DNA from: Falsiruegeria litorea R37
GTDB lineage: Bacteria; Pseudomonadota; Alphaproteobacteria; Rhodobacterales; Rhodobacteraceae
Assembly (NCBI RefSeq): GCF_900172225.1
Contig: NZ_FWFO01000001.1
Location: forward strand, 1,550,001-1,614,000
DNA length: 64,000 nucleotides
Direction of reading: 5' to 3'
Below, in pieces: positions 35,481 through 43,984 of the stretch. Position 1 is the first letter of the stretch. Each line of letters begins with the position of its first letter. The notes below the pieces were generated by a model that worked only from the letters and a program-made list of their open reading frames with translations, did no database searches and was not told the DNA's origin. Position numbers and translations under genes: made by a program.

Positions 35481-36731
35481 ATGACCGAGACCGCAAAGAC
35501 CCACTTTGACGCCGAGCTGCAAGATCGCCTGATGCGCTATGCCGCCATCGACAGCCAAAGCGATGAGACCACGGGCATCACACCCAGCACCGAATGCCAG
35601 TGGGATATGCTGCGTCTATTGGAACAAGAGCTGGTCGAGATCGGGGCGAGCGACGTGGAACTGACCGACTATGGCGTGGTGCTGGCGACGGTGCCGGGCA
35701 CGGTCCCCGGCCCGACGATCGGGTTTCTGGCCCATGTGGACACGGCACCGCAGTTCAACGCCACCGGGGTAAAACCGCGCGTGATCGAGGGGTACAATGG
35801 CGGCGATATCACCTATCCCGATGATGCCGATCTGGTGCTCTCGCCCAAGGATCATCCCTATTTGGGCACCAAGGTGGGACATGACATCATCACGGCGTCC
35901 GGTCTGACCCTGCTGGGCGGTGACGACAAGGCGGGTATTGCGATCATCATGACCATGGCGCGCGAGCTGTTGAATGCGAGCGGCGCAGAGCACCCGCCGC
36001 TGCGCATTGCCTTTACCCCAGACGAGGAGATTGGTTGTGGCTTTGACGACCGTCTGGCGCGCGATCTTAAGGCGGATTTTGCCTATACGCTGGATGGTGG
36101 TGTCGCGGGTGAGGTGGTGTACGAGAGCTTCTCGGCCGACCGGGCGGTGGTGACCATCAAAGGCGTGTCGATCCACCCCGGCTATGCCAAGGACAAGATG
36201 GTCAATGCCACCCATCTGGCCGCCAAGATCGTGCAGACCCTGCCGCAGGCGACGATGCAGCCCGAAACCTCCGATGGGCGCGAGGGGTTCATTCATCTGG
36301 GCGACATGAATGGCGGCTCGTCCGAGATGGAGCTGAAATTTATCCTGCGCGATTTTGAGCGGGATGGGCTGGCGGCCAAGGGCGATCTGCTGCGACAGGT
36401 CTGTGCCACCGTGCAGGCGACCGAGCCTCGGGCGCAGATCACCTGCGAGATCTACCCGCAGTACCGCAACATGCGCTATTGGCTGGAAAACGACATGACC
36501 CCGGTGGACCTGGCCCGCGCGGCCTGTGCCGACAACGGGGTCGAGGTGCTCTCGGTCCCGATCCGGGGCGGCACCGATGGCTCGCGCTTGACGGAAATGG
36601 GCGTGCCGACGCCGAACATCTTTACCGGCATGCAGTGCATTCACGGACCCAAGGAATGGATTTCGGTCCAGGATATGGCGCTGGCCACCAAGGTTTGCCT
36701 GAGCCTGGTGGAGCGGGGGGCCAAGGGGTGA
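35481..36731 (+). CDS. pepT: Peptidase T (tripeptide aminopeptidase)
   Basis: Zinc metallopeptidase of the M20 family that removes the N-terminal residue of tripeptides. The 416-residue protein has the di-zinc motifs in order: FLAHVDTAPQ near residue 80 (His and the catalytic Asp), LLGGDDKAG near 147 (bridging Asp), FTPDEEIGCG near 180 (catalytic Glu) and YTLDGG near 205. A dimerisation lid domain lies between. The ATG at 35481 follows a GGAGAG site; the frame is open upstream, but that part is unlike PepT. Confidence 0.95.
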   Translation: MTETAKTHFDAELQDRLMRYAAIDSQSDETTGITPSTECQWDMLRLLEQELVEIGASDVELTDYGVVLATVPGTVPGPTIGFLAHVDTAPQFNATGVKPRVIEGYNGGDITYPDDADLVLSPKDHPYLGTKVGHDIITASGLTLLGGDDKAGIAIIMTMARELLNASGAEHPPLRIAFTPDEEIGCGFDDRLARDLKADFAYTLDGGVAGEVVYESFSADRAVVTIKGVSIHPGYAKDKMVNATHLAAKIVQTLPQATMQPETSDGREGFIHLGDMNGGSSEMELKFILRDFERDGLAAKGDLLRQVCATVQATEPRAQITCEIYPQYRNMRYWLENDMTPVDLARAACADNGVEVLSVPIRGGTDGSRLTEMGVPTPNIFTGMQCIHGPKEWISVQDMALATKVCLSLVERGAKG

Positions 36732-36797
36732 GGGAGCTTGTGCGGGCAGCGCAAACCTGCTTTGTCCGGTCTCAGAAGATTGCAGAGGATCGCCGCC

Positions 36798-37649
36798 GTG
36801 AGTGACATGAACGAGATGACCCTGACCCGCATTGCCGAGGCGCTGGAACGCATGGCACCGGCCCCTTTGGCAGCACCTGATTTCGACGCGGCCAGCGCCT
36901 TTGTCTGGCATGTCGAACCGGATCGTCTGGAGCCGGTGCCGCGTGTCAATCGGGTGGCGCTGGAACTGTTGGTGGGGATAAACCGGTCGCGGGACACGTT
37001 GCTGGACAACACCCGTCGTTTTGCGGCCGGATTTGGGGCGAACAACGCACTTCTTTGGGGCGCGCGAGGTATGGGAAAATCCAGCCTTGTCAAGGCGGTA
37101 CATGGCGCGGTTCACGCCGATCACCCGGACCTGAAACTGGTGGAGTTGCAGCGCGAGGATCTGCCGTCGGTCGCGCGGCTGTTGAACCACTTGCGCGGGT
37201 CAAAGCATCGGTTCATCCTGTTTTGTGACGACCTGTCGTTCAGTCATGATGACCAGCATTACAAGAGCCTCAAGGCGGTGCTGGATGGCGGCATCGAAGG
37301 ACGACCCGAGAATGTGCTGTTCTACGCCACCTCGAACCGGCGCCACCTGATGCCGCGCGACATGATCGAGAACGAGCGTCAAAGCGCGATCAACCCCTCC
37401 GAGGCCGTAGAGGAGAAGGTCTCTCTGTCCGACCGCTTTGGGTTGTGGCTGGGCTTTCATCCCTGTGATCAGGATGAATACCTGGCGATGATCGACGGCT
37501 ATTGCGAGGCCTATGGTCTCAGCATCGACGCGGTCACCCTGCGGGCGGAAGCGATCGAATGGCAAGCCACGCGGGGCGCGCGCTCGGGTCGGGTCGCCTG
37601 GCAGTTCTTTTGCGATCTGGCGGGGCGGAATGGGGTCGCCTTGGGATAG
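36798..37649 (+). CDS. DUF815-type AAA ATPase
   Basis: A 283-residue P-loop ATPase with an N-terminal helical part, Walker A GARGMGKSS near residue 87, Walker B FILFCDDLSF near 146, and sensor-type segment LFYATSNRRHLMPRDM near 178. This matches DUF815/YifB-like single-domain ATPases found in many proteobacteria, with no firm role. I chose the GTG at 36798 (an ATG at 36807 is the alternative); a GAGG site lies upstream of both. It lies in the same direction as pepT, 66 bases after it. Confidence 0.85.
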   Translation: MSDMNEMTLTRIAEALERMAPAPLAAPDFDAASAFVWHVEPDRLEPVPRVNRVALELLVGINRSRDTLLDNTRRFAAGFGANNALLWGARGMGKSSLVKAVHGAVHADHPDLKLVELQREDLPSVARLLNHLRGSKHRFILFCDDLSFSHDDQHYKSLKAVLDGGIEGRPENVLFYATSNRRHLMPRDMIENERQSAINPSEAVEEKVSLSDRFGLWLGFHPCDQDEYLAMIDGYCEAYGLSIDAVTLRAEAIEWQATRGARSGRVAWQFFCDLAGRNGVALG

Positions 37650-37742
37650 GCGCTTGAAACCGTCGACCATGACGTTTTCGGAACAGACAGGCTGCGACCT
37701 CTGACGCGACATGTGCGCAGCCAGTCAGGGAGGACATCAGCC

Positions 37743-38864
37743 ATGCGGGACGAGTTGGGGTTTGAAAACTGCCGCAGATCGGCCGAAGAGGCGTCAAGCC
37801 TGCCACCGCAGTGTTACATCACAGATGGCTCGCAACACGCTGAGGTGGAGGGATTTTTCCGCCGTGGGTGGGTTGGTGTTGGGCGCTCGGACATGGTGGT
37901 TGGTCCAGAGGACTACATCACGCTGGATTTTGCGGGCCAGACTGTTTTGCTGTTGCGCGACAAGGACGGTCAGCTGCGTGCCTATGCCAATACGTGTCGC
38001 CACCGAGGGGCGCGCCTGGTCGATGGAGAAGGAACCTGCAAGGGCATTCGCTGCCCATTTCATTCCTGGTTCTATGCGCTTGATGGGCGGCTGGTCTCGG
38101 CGCCTCAGATGGAGGCGGCCAAGGGGTTTGACCGGGCCGACAACGGGTTGATCGCCTATCGCGCCGAAGAGCGGGCCGGGTTTGTCTTTGTTTGTCTCGA
38201 TCAGGCGGCAGGTCCGCTGGATGATCATCTGGGTGAATTCCTCGACCTCCACGCGCCTTGGCCATTGGCCGAGCTGCGCACAGTGCGGCGGCGCGAGCTG
38301 GAGGTCGATTGCAATTGGAAGATGTTCCTAGAGGTGTTCAACGAGTACTACCACTTGCCGTTTGTGCACCCCGATTCGATCGATAGCATCTATGCCACGC
38401 CCGATCCGGCGGATCAGGTGACGGGAGCTTTTGCCACACAGTTCGGGCGGACCGAGGGGACCGGGGCGCTGCTGGAAAGCGCGCAGGACAGCGCGCTGCC
38501 CGATATGCCGGGGCTGACGGGGCAGGCGACGCAAGGCGCGCGCTATACGTGGGTGTTTCCGAACATGACGTTCGCCGCCAACACGGACGCGCTGTGGTGT
38601 TACGAGGCCTATCCGCTGGCTCCGAACCGCTGCAAGGTGGTGCAGACGGCGTGTTTCCACCCCGAGACCTGCGCGCTGCCGGGGTTTGACACCCGCGTGG
38701 CAGCTTACCTGGAGCGGCTCGATGCAGCCTTGGCCGAGGATGTGCCGGCACTGGTCAACCAGCAACGCGGGATGGAATGCCCCGACGCGGTGCCGGGGCG
38801 GTTCCAACCGGATCTGGAGCCCAACGTGGCCAGTTTTACCCGCTGGTACAGCGACGCGATCTGA
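37743..38864 (+). CDS. Rieske-type ring-hydroxylating/demethylating oxygenase alpha subunit
   Basis: Mononuclear iron oxygenase (373 residues). The Rieske cluster ligands are C85 and H87 (TCRHRG), C104 and H107 (CPFH). The catalytic iron site shows NEYYHLPFVHP with H204 and H209. Similar proteins hydroxylate aromatic rings or demethylate betaines (GbcA type); the substrate is not readable. A GGGAGG site precedes the ATG at 37743. No ferredoxin or reductase gene lies nearby. It converges on the SDR gene with a 3-base gap. Confidence 0.9.
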   Translation: MRDELGFENCRRSAEEASSLPPQCYITDGSQHAEVEGFFRRGWVGVGRSDMVVGPEDYITLDFAGQTVLLLRDKDGQLRAYANTCRHRGARLVDGEGTCKGIRCPFHSWFYALDGRLVSAPQMEAAKGFDRADNGLIAYRAEERAGFVFVCLDQAAGPLDDHLGEFLDLHAPWPLAELRTVRRRELEVDCNWKMFLEVFNEYYHLPFVHPDSIDSIYATPDPADQVTGAFATQFGRTEGTGALLESAQDSALPDMPGLTGQATQGARYTWVFPNMTFAANTDALWCYEAYPLAPNRCKVVQTACFHPETCALPGFDTRVAAYLERLDAALAEDVPALVNQQRGMECPDAVPGRFQPDLEPNVASFTRWYSDAI

Positions 38865-38867
38865 GGG

Positions 38868-39512
38868 TCAGAGGTCGGCGATGATCTTTGCCGCCTCATC
38901 CGCGACCGAAGCCAACGCCTCGCGGTCCTCGCCCGGATGGAAGCGCGCGCGCAAGGCGGTGGGCATGGGCGCAGGTTCCACAATGGTGACACGCGGGCCG
39001 GTTTTGACCGTCTCGGCCGCCCAACTGCGCGCCAGTGCCATCTGCGCGGCCTTGGTGGCGCCATAGGTGCCAAAGAACTTCTCGCCCGCCTTTGGGTCGT
39101 CAAAGAAGACGGCTTGCCCTTCGTGGCCCAGCAGGGGCGCGACATAGGGGATCAGGACCGATGTCGCGGTGGTGTTGACCGCCAGTGACTTATTCCAATC
39201 CTTGGGATCGACGAAATTTGCAGGCGTCAGGGGCGCGGCGTGGATGGCGGTGTGCAGCCACAGGTCCAGCTTGCCCCAGCGGTCATGGATGCCCCGGCAA
39301 AGCGTTGCCATGGCGTTTGGATCAGTGATGTCCATCGGCGCCAGCGTCGCTGTGCCGCCCGCTGCCTGAATGCGGTCATCCAGTTCTTCGAGCGCGCCGG
39401 TGGTGCGGGCCACGGCGATGACGTGATGGGTGGGCGCAAGCGCTTCGGCCAGAGCGGCGCCAAGGCCGCGCGAGGCGCCAGTAATCAGGGCTAGGTGTGC
39501 TGTCTCGGTCAT
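38868..39512 (-). CDS. SDR-family oxidoreductase
   Basis: A 214-residue short-chain dehydrogenase with a canonical layout: cofactor motif TGASRGLG (15-22), then the catalytic tetrad region with YGATK (Tyr and Lys) near residues 149-153. It uses NAD(P)H; the substrate is unknown. It lies beyond purF on the same strand. In related genomes an SDR gene is often near purF, but here a cold-shock gene and a small gene sit between them. Confidence 0.9.
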   Translation of the reverse strand: MTETAHLALITGASRGLGAALAEALAPTHHVIAVARTTGALEELDDRIQAAGGTATLAPMDITDPNAMATLCRGIHDRWGKLDLWLHTAIHAAPLTPANFVDPKDWNKSLAVNTTATSVLIPYVAPLLGHEGQAVFFDDPKAGEKFFGTYGATKAAQMALARSWAAETVKTGPRVTIVEPAPMPTALRARFHPGEDREALASVADEAAKIIADL

Positions 39513-39554
39513 GGGCGCGGTTTGGACCCAGTTGCGGGACCCGTCAAGGGCAGA

Positions 39555-39803
39555 TCAGCCGCCCGCGATGTTCAGCCGCTCTGTCCGGCCGTTTTTCTGC
39601 AGGATCAGCCCGTCTTTGTCGATGCCGACGACCTTGGCGGAATTGATCCGCGCCCCGGGCTTGATCTGTTTCACACGGCCCGACGACGTGCGTACAAGCG
39701 CACGCATGTTACCCTGGGCGCCAAAGACGCCCAAAACGGAGGTGCTGTTGCGTTTGATCGAACCCGGCTGAGTGGCCGCCTTGTTGACAGTGGAATTGGA
39801 CAT
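39555..39803 (-). CDS. Small protein of unknown function, PilP/GspC-like fold possible
   Basis: An 82-residue protein with a Ser/Thr-rich N-terminus and a compact beta-rich core (SVLGVFGAQGNMRALVRTSS, VKQIKPGARINSAKVVGI, LILQKNGRTERLNI). This pattern of a small barrel with a G-x-R-I-x-x-A/G-x-V centre is seen in PilP and GspC homology regions, but those proteins are larger and membrane-linked, so the likeness is only a hint. No signal peptide is visible. Codon use fits the genome. Confidence 0.6.
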   Translation of the reverse strand: MSNSTVNKAATQPGSIKRNSTSVLGVFGAQGNMRALVRTSSGRVKQIKPGARINSAKVVGIDKDGLILQKNGRTERLNIAGG

Positions 39804-40189
39804 GAGCGTTTCCCCAAAAAGCTCGGAACTGGTTTACCGAAGCGGGGACCTATCAGGCCTATGAGAGAGGTTAAAGTGGACGGAAGCACCCGTGGGCGGG
39901 GTTTTGCTGCAACTGCACGGTGAGTCGCGCGTGAGCGCTATCCTTGAGGCACAACCCAGGCCGTCAGCTCTTGCCACCGGTATCAATGCACTGGACAAAA
40001 TTGAGGCTTTTTTTGAAATAATGCAAATCACCCCTTGCGGTCCGGGGCGATGCGCCCCATATGCCGGATTGCTAACGTTTTTCTTTTTCGACCAACTGTC
40101 TCCCGATTTCGGCGTTCAGTCCTTCGATCCAGACCGACAACGCCAAGCTGACGCACCAACGCGGGCAGCACCAATAGGAGACTACGGAT
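39804..40189 (+). promoter_or_regulatory. Upstream region and long leader of the cold-shock gene
   Basis: These 386 bases hold no supported gene. Around 39990-40025 a T/A-rich patch (TGGACA at 39992, ATAAT near 40018) could be a promoter, which would give a leader of about 170 bases before the cold-shock gene. Long structured leaders are usual for cspA-type mRNAs. The promoter boxes are not certain. A GGAG site lies about 11 bases before the cspA ATG. Confidence 0.35.
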
Positions 40190-40396
40190 ATGGCCACTGG
40201 CACCGTAAAATGGTTCAACGCAACTAAAGGCTTCGGCTTCATCGCGCCCGACGGCGGCAGCAAAGACGTGTTTGTGCACATCTCTGCGATCGAGCGGGCT
40301 GGTTTGACCGGCCTTGCCGACAACCAGAAAGTGACTTTCGATATCGAGCCCGGCCGTGATGGCCGCGAGTCCGCGTCGAACATCGCACTGGCATAA
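40190..40396 (+). CDS. Cold-shock protein, CspA family
   Basis: A 68-residue single-domain RNA/DNA-binding protein. The RNP1 motif KGFGFIAP (residues 13-20) and RNP2 motif VFVHISAI (26-33) are both complete, with conserved aromatic residues for stacking on nucleic acid. It acts as an RNA chaperone. Length is the family norm. It is a single gene on the plus strand with its own terminator, and faces away from purF. Confidence 0.96.
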   Translation: MATGTVKWFNATKGFGFIAPDGGSKDVFVHISAIERAGLTGLADNQKVTFDIEPGRDGRESASNIALA

Positions 40397-40430
40397 GCTG
40401 GCACAAGTCTCTGCACTTGTAGAGCAATTG

Positions 40431-40465
40431 AAACGCGGTCCCATTTGTGGGCCGCGTTTTGCGTT
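40431..40465 (+). terminator. Terminator after the cold-shock gene
   Basis: AAACGCGGTCCCA (40431-40443) pairs with TGGGCCGCGTTT (40448-40459) with one mismatch, followed by TTTTGCG. A smaller hairpin (ACAAGT...ACTTGT) precedes it near 40403-40420. Confidence 0.85.
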
Positions 40466-40605
40466 TAGGGCACCCTGTTGGCAACTCTGGCGACAGTCAC
40501 CCCGAACGCGGATGGCCTTTGATCACCGCGCGCCAAAACTCCAGACAGCGCGAACTGTCTGAAGTCTGATCAATCCCAACCGATTTCACGCACTGGCAAT
40601 AAATC

Positions 40606-42126
40606 TCAGCCCGACGCCAGTTTGGCTGCGTTCCAGGACGATCCGGTTGCGGGCATGTCTTCGATTTTCTGGCTCACGCGGCTGCTGGTTTCCAGCGTGT
40701 CGAGATAGCTGTCGTCCAGACCAGTGATGTAGTTGCCGTCAAAGCAAGAGCAGTCGAACTGTTTGATCTCGGGGTTGCCCTCTTGTGCGGCCCAGATCAG
40801 GTCATCGAGGTTTTGGTAGAACAGCGCGTCTGCGCCCAGTTCTTCGCGGATTTCCTCGATGCTCAACCCGTTGGCGATCAGCTCATGCTTGGTGGGCATG
40901 TCGATGCCATATACGTTGGGAAAGATCACCGGCGGCGAGGCAGAGGCGATATATACCTTTTTGGCGCCGGCCTCGCGGCACATCTCGACGATTTTCTTGA
41001 TGGTGTTGCCGCGCACGATGGAATCGTCGATCAGCAGGACGTTGTGACCGTCAAACTCCAGCGGGATGGCGTTGAGCTTGCGGCGCACCGATTTCTGGCG
41101 CTCGGCCTGGCCGGGCATGATGAAGGTGCGGCCCACATAGCGGTTTTTCACCAGACCTTCGCGGTAGGGAATACCGGTGGCTTTGGCCACCTCCAGCGCG
41201 ACGGGCCGCGCGCTGTCGGGCACCGGGATGATCCGGTCGATGTCGAGCCCGCTCTCTTCGATCTGTTTGGCCAGAGTTTGGCCCATGCGCATCTGAGTCT
41301 TGTAGACCGAGATCCCATCGAGCAGCGAATCCGGGCGGGCGAGGTAGACGTATTCGAAGATGCAGGGCGTCAGGTTGCCTTCAACCGCCTGGAACTCGTG
41401 CAGGTTGCCGTCGAGATCGACCAGCATCGCCTCGCCAGGTTCCAGGTCGCGCAGCTTGGTAAAGCCGTTGATGCCAAAGGCCACATCTTCAGACGCAAAG
41501 GAGTAATCGTCGCCTTCGCCGTCCACGTCACGCTTGGCGACCGACAAGGGCCGGATGCCGTGGGGGTCGCGGAAGGCCAGCATGCCAACACCTGCGATTA
41601 GGCAGATGACGGAATAGGCGCCCTGAATGCGCTCCATGGTCATTTTCACGCCCGCAAACAGGTTGCGGATCGGATCGGCGTTGCCGTTGACCTTGATCGC
41701 GTCGGCCACCTTGTCGGCCAACACGTTCAACAGGATTTCCGAATCCGACGTGGTGCGCAGGTGGCGGCTGTATTTCGCGGTGACCTTTTCGCGCTGCTCT
41801 TCGGTGTTGGTGATATTGCCGTTGTGAACCAGATAGATGCCATAGGGCGCGTTCACGAAAAACGGCTGCGCCTCGGCTGCGCTCAGCGATCCTGCGGTGG
41901 GATAGCGCACGTGGCCCATGCCGATCTTGCCGCGCAGGGTATCGGCGTCTTCGGCCTTGAACACATCCTTGACCAGGCCATTGGCCTTGCGCTCGCGAAA
42001 GTTTTCGCCCGTATAGGTCACCACGCCCGAGGCGTCCTGACCCCGGTGTTGCAGCATCAACAGGCCGTCATAAATCTCGGCAAAGACTTCGTCTGTCCGG
42101 CTTGCGATCCCCAAAATCCCGCACAT
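40606..42126 (-). CDS. purF: Amidophosphoribosyltransferase
   Basis: First committed step of purine synthesis: PRPP plus glutamine gives phosphoribosylamine. The 506-residue protein starts MCGILGIASR, so Cys2 becomes the N-terminal nucleophile after Met removal, with no propeptide. The glutaminase part keeps GMGHVRYPTAG near 70-80; the PRPP site VLLIDDSIVRGNT is near 360-372. A CxC pair near the end (FDCSCFDG) recalls the iron-sulfur-binding form of PurF, which I cannot confirm by eye. A GGAG site precedes the start. In many bacteria cvpA lies directly upstream; here a Hint gene sits between. Confidence 0.97.
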   Translation of the reverse strand: MCGILGIASRTDEVFAEIYDGLLMLQHRGQDASGVVTYTGENFRERKANGLVKDVFKAEDADTLRGKIGMGHVRYPTAGSLSAAEAQPFFVNAPYGIYLVHNGNITNTEEQREKVTAKYSRHLRTTSDSEILLNVLADKVADAIKVNGNADPIRNLFAGVKMTMERIQGAYSVICLIAGVGMLAFRDPHGIRPLSVAKRDVDGEGDDYSFASEDVAFGINGFTKLRDLEPGEAMLVDLDGNLHEFQAVEGNLTPCIFEYVYLARPDSLLDGISVYKTQMRMGQTLAKQIEESGLDIDRIIPVPDSARPVALEVAKATGIPYREGLVKNRYVGRTFIMPGQAERQKSVRRKLNAIPLEFDGHNVLLIDDSIVRGNTIKKIVEMCREAGAKKVYIASASPPVIFPNVYGIDMPTKHELIANGLSIEEIREELGADALFYQNLDDLIWAAQEGNPEIKQFDCSCFDGNYITGLDDSYLDTLETSSRVSQKIEDMPATGSSWNAAKLASG

Positions 42127-42499
42127 GTGGTGGCTCCAAAATCTGCGGATCTATCCGCGTGAGGTGTTGCTGCAGTTGGCGATGTGGTGGTGCCGTGGCG
42201 GCAGTATAGATCAAGATCGGCCAAAATGGAGCGTCGATTGCAGCGTCAACTCGACAGCACCGGAACATGGCGGACCTGTCGTGCGGTTAGCTGTCCGGGG
42301 ACATGTCGGGTGCGTCGTTTATGTGTTGCGGCACGGCCCAAAACGTGGGGCCGGTCCGGTCGGCGGGGGGCATCTGCGGGCGAGGCAAGGCAGGCAGCTC
42401 CGATTCCGTTGCGAGTGTTGGCCCCCACATAATGCCTCTGATCCGTTCTGTCACGAAAGGATCACATATCTTTTTTGCCGCAGGGGATGGAACGCTCGC
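42127..42499. other. Upstream region of purF, 373 bases without a gene
   Basis: No reading frame here is convincing. The region lies between the stop of the Hint gene and the purF start, both on the minus strand, so it likely holds the purF promoter and 5' leader. A CGGATAGATCCG palindrome (about 42138-42149) lies 12-23 bases before the start codon and overlaps the leader close to the ribosome-binding site. I see no PurR-like or riboswitch-like structure that I could name. Confidence 0.5.
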
Positions 42500-43066
42500 T
42501 CAGACTGCCAGATCGGGGGCATAGCAGTGCTGCTGCATCATCAAGAGCAACGCGCGGGTCTCGCCATAGCTGAGCTTGCGATAGGGTGTGTCTGGTGCCT
42601 CTGGTGCGTCCGCGCCTGCGTGGATCAGGGCACCCGTCTGGGCCCAGAGAATCTCATCCTCGGCAAAATGCAGGCGGTGGACCTGTGCGGTTCTGGCTTG
42701 GACCTTGTGAATGCCGCAGTGTCCGGCCAGGGCCGAAACAGGCGTCAGCACCAAGGGCAAGCCAAATAGGCGGCGGCAGGCTGGATCCCTCAGGGCCATG
42801 TATTGACCGTCAGGCAGGCACAGGTCCGAGCAGGTGCCCATAGCACCGCCGGGTACCCGCCAGAGCGATGTGGCCTCGGCCTGCTGTGTGACCTTGCTTA
42901 CGGGGCGGAACCCACCGTCATAGGTGGCCACGCGGGTGCCGGGGGTGACATCCTGAACCTGCATCCAGCCTTGGGGCGTCTCGACCCGCGTTCCGGCGAT
43001 CAGGCCGGGCTGCGTTTTCGGTGCCGGGGTATAATGGGCAAAGGCGGTTTCGTGCTTGAGATGCAT
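42500..43066 (-). CDS. Hint-domain protein between cvpA and purF
   Basis: A 188-residue protein with a Hint-type core: PGLIAGTRVETPQGWMQVQD, VTPGTRVATYDGGFRPV, LCLPDGQYMALRDPACRRLF. Roseobacter genomes carry many such stand-alone Hint proteins; self-cleavage is possible but not shown. The ATG at 43066 is chosen because GGAGGA lies 7 bases before it; a TTG at 43132 would add 22 residues but has no such site. The C-terminal half (residues about 110-188) has several Cys and His residues. It is the only accessory gene in an otherwise conserved cvpA-purF setting. Confidence 0.82.
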   Translation of the reverse strand: MHLKHETAFAHYTPAPKTQPGLIAGTRVETPQGWMQVQDVTPGTRVATYDGGFRPVSKVTQQAEATSLWRVPGGAMGTCSDLCLPDGQYMALRDPACRRLFGLPLVLTPVSALAGHCGIHKVQARTAQVHRLHFAEDEILWAQTGALIHAGADAPEAPDTPYRKLSYGETRALLLMMQQHCYAPDLAV

Positions 43067-43332
43067 AACGGGGTCCTCCGGGTGCTGTGTCTGTTCTGGA
43101 CTGTCTTCAGAGAAGCCGGGGAAGTTTGCCAAATTTTCGACACGATTAAGGCCGAATTGGCGAACTGTTTCCAGAGCGCGAACAGAGTGGGGCGAGGCGA
43201 GGGGATTCCGACCCCTGCGAGAACACGGAGTAAGGAATGGTTAACCAAGGCAAGGGGTTAACAGGATCATCCTGCAAGGTGACCTGAGCGATTCGGGGGC
43301 AGAGCCGGGGTTGGTCCGGGGCAGGATCGGGG
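43067..43332. promoter_or_regulatory. Upstream region of the second Hint gene
   Basis: No gene is supported. It contains GTTAACC (43240-43246) and GGTTAAC (43256-43262), a 7-base inverted repeat with a 9-base spacer, about 175 bases before the Hint ATG. The TTAAC half-sites recall CtrA half-sites, but the spacing is not the canonical 7 between TTAA boxes. Confidence 0.35.
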
Positions 43333-43362
43333 AAAAAATAAGGCAGCCCATGGGCTGCCTTT
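43333..43362 (-). terminator. Terminator after cvpA
   Basis: GGCAGCCCATGGGCTGCC is an 18-base perfect palindrome (43342-43359); on the minus strand it is followed by TTATTTTTTCC. It lies about 25 bases after the cvpA stop. Confidence 0.85.
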
Positions 43363-43386
43363 GTCGTCTTGGGAGTCTCGTGGGAC

Positions 43387-43941
43387 TTACTGCGAGCAGG
43401 CACCAACCAGGTTTTCGTACTGCTGCGTGACCCAACCCAGAGCGGCTTCGGGGTTCTGGGCTTCGATCTGGCCGGTCATGCGGGCAAAGACCTGGGCCGA
43501 GCGGCTTTCATCCACAATGGTGAAGTTCTGGCCGGTCATGACGGTGTCATAGACAAAGAAGGCCACAGCCACCAGCAGGATGCCACGCGCCACGCCAAAG
43601 AAGAACCCGAGCCCCTGATCCAACCCGCCAAGCGCGGAACGCTGCACGAGCGAGGAAAAGAGCGGGGTGAAGAAGCTGACGATGATCAGGGCCAGGGCAA
43701 AGACGGCGGCAAAGGCCGCGATGATCGACAGCTCACAGCTGCCGGTCAGAAACTCACCCACCACGGGCAGTTCCTTGATCAAGGGCATCGCCTGGGGCGC
43801 AAAGATGAAGGCCAGCACAGCGGCAGCGACCCAACCGGCGATCGCCATGGCCTCGCGCACGACGCCGCGCGAATAGGCCAGCAGCGCCGACACAACGATG
43901 ATCAGGGCCACAACCCCGTCGATAATGGTAAAACCTTCCAT
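43387..43941 (-). CDS. cvpA: CvpA-family membrane protein
   Basis: A 184-residue inner-membrane protein with four hydrophobic helices, beginning MEGFTIIDGVVALIIVVSALLAYSRG. CvpA is known from colicin V production and envelope stress, with an unclear molecular role. The pattern SRGVVREAMAIAGWVAA (30-46) is typical. The ATG at 43941 matches the family; a longer frame upstream overlaps radA and is not used. It starts 43 bases after the radA stop, so both are probably one transcript that ends at the terminator. Confidence 0.93.
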   Translation of the reverse strand: MEGFTIIDGVVALIIVVSALLAYSRGVVREAMAIAGWVAAAVLAFIFAPQAMPLIKELPVVGEFLTGSCELSIIAAFAAVFALALIIVSFFTPLFSSLVQRSALGGLDQGLGFFFGVARGILLVAVAFFVYDTVMTGQNFTIVDESRSAQVFARMTGQIEAQNPEAALGWVTQQYENLVGACSQ

Positions 43942-43984
43942 GGCCCTCGCCTGTTTTCTCGTCCGCCCGCCCGTGTGGGCGACC

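Noticed and set aside
43240-43262. CtrA binding site
   Set aside because: The spacing between TTAA boxes is 13, not 7, so I list the repeat only as a weak regulatory candidate.
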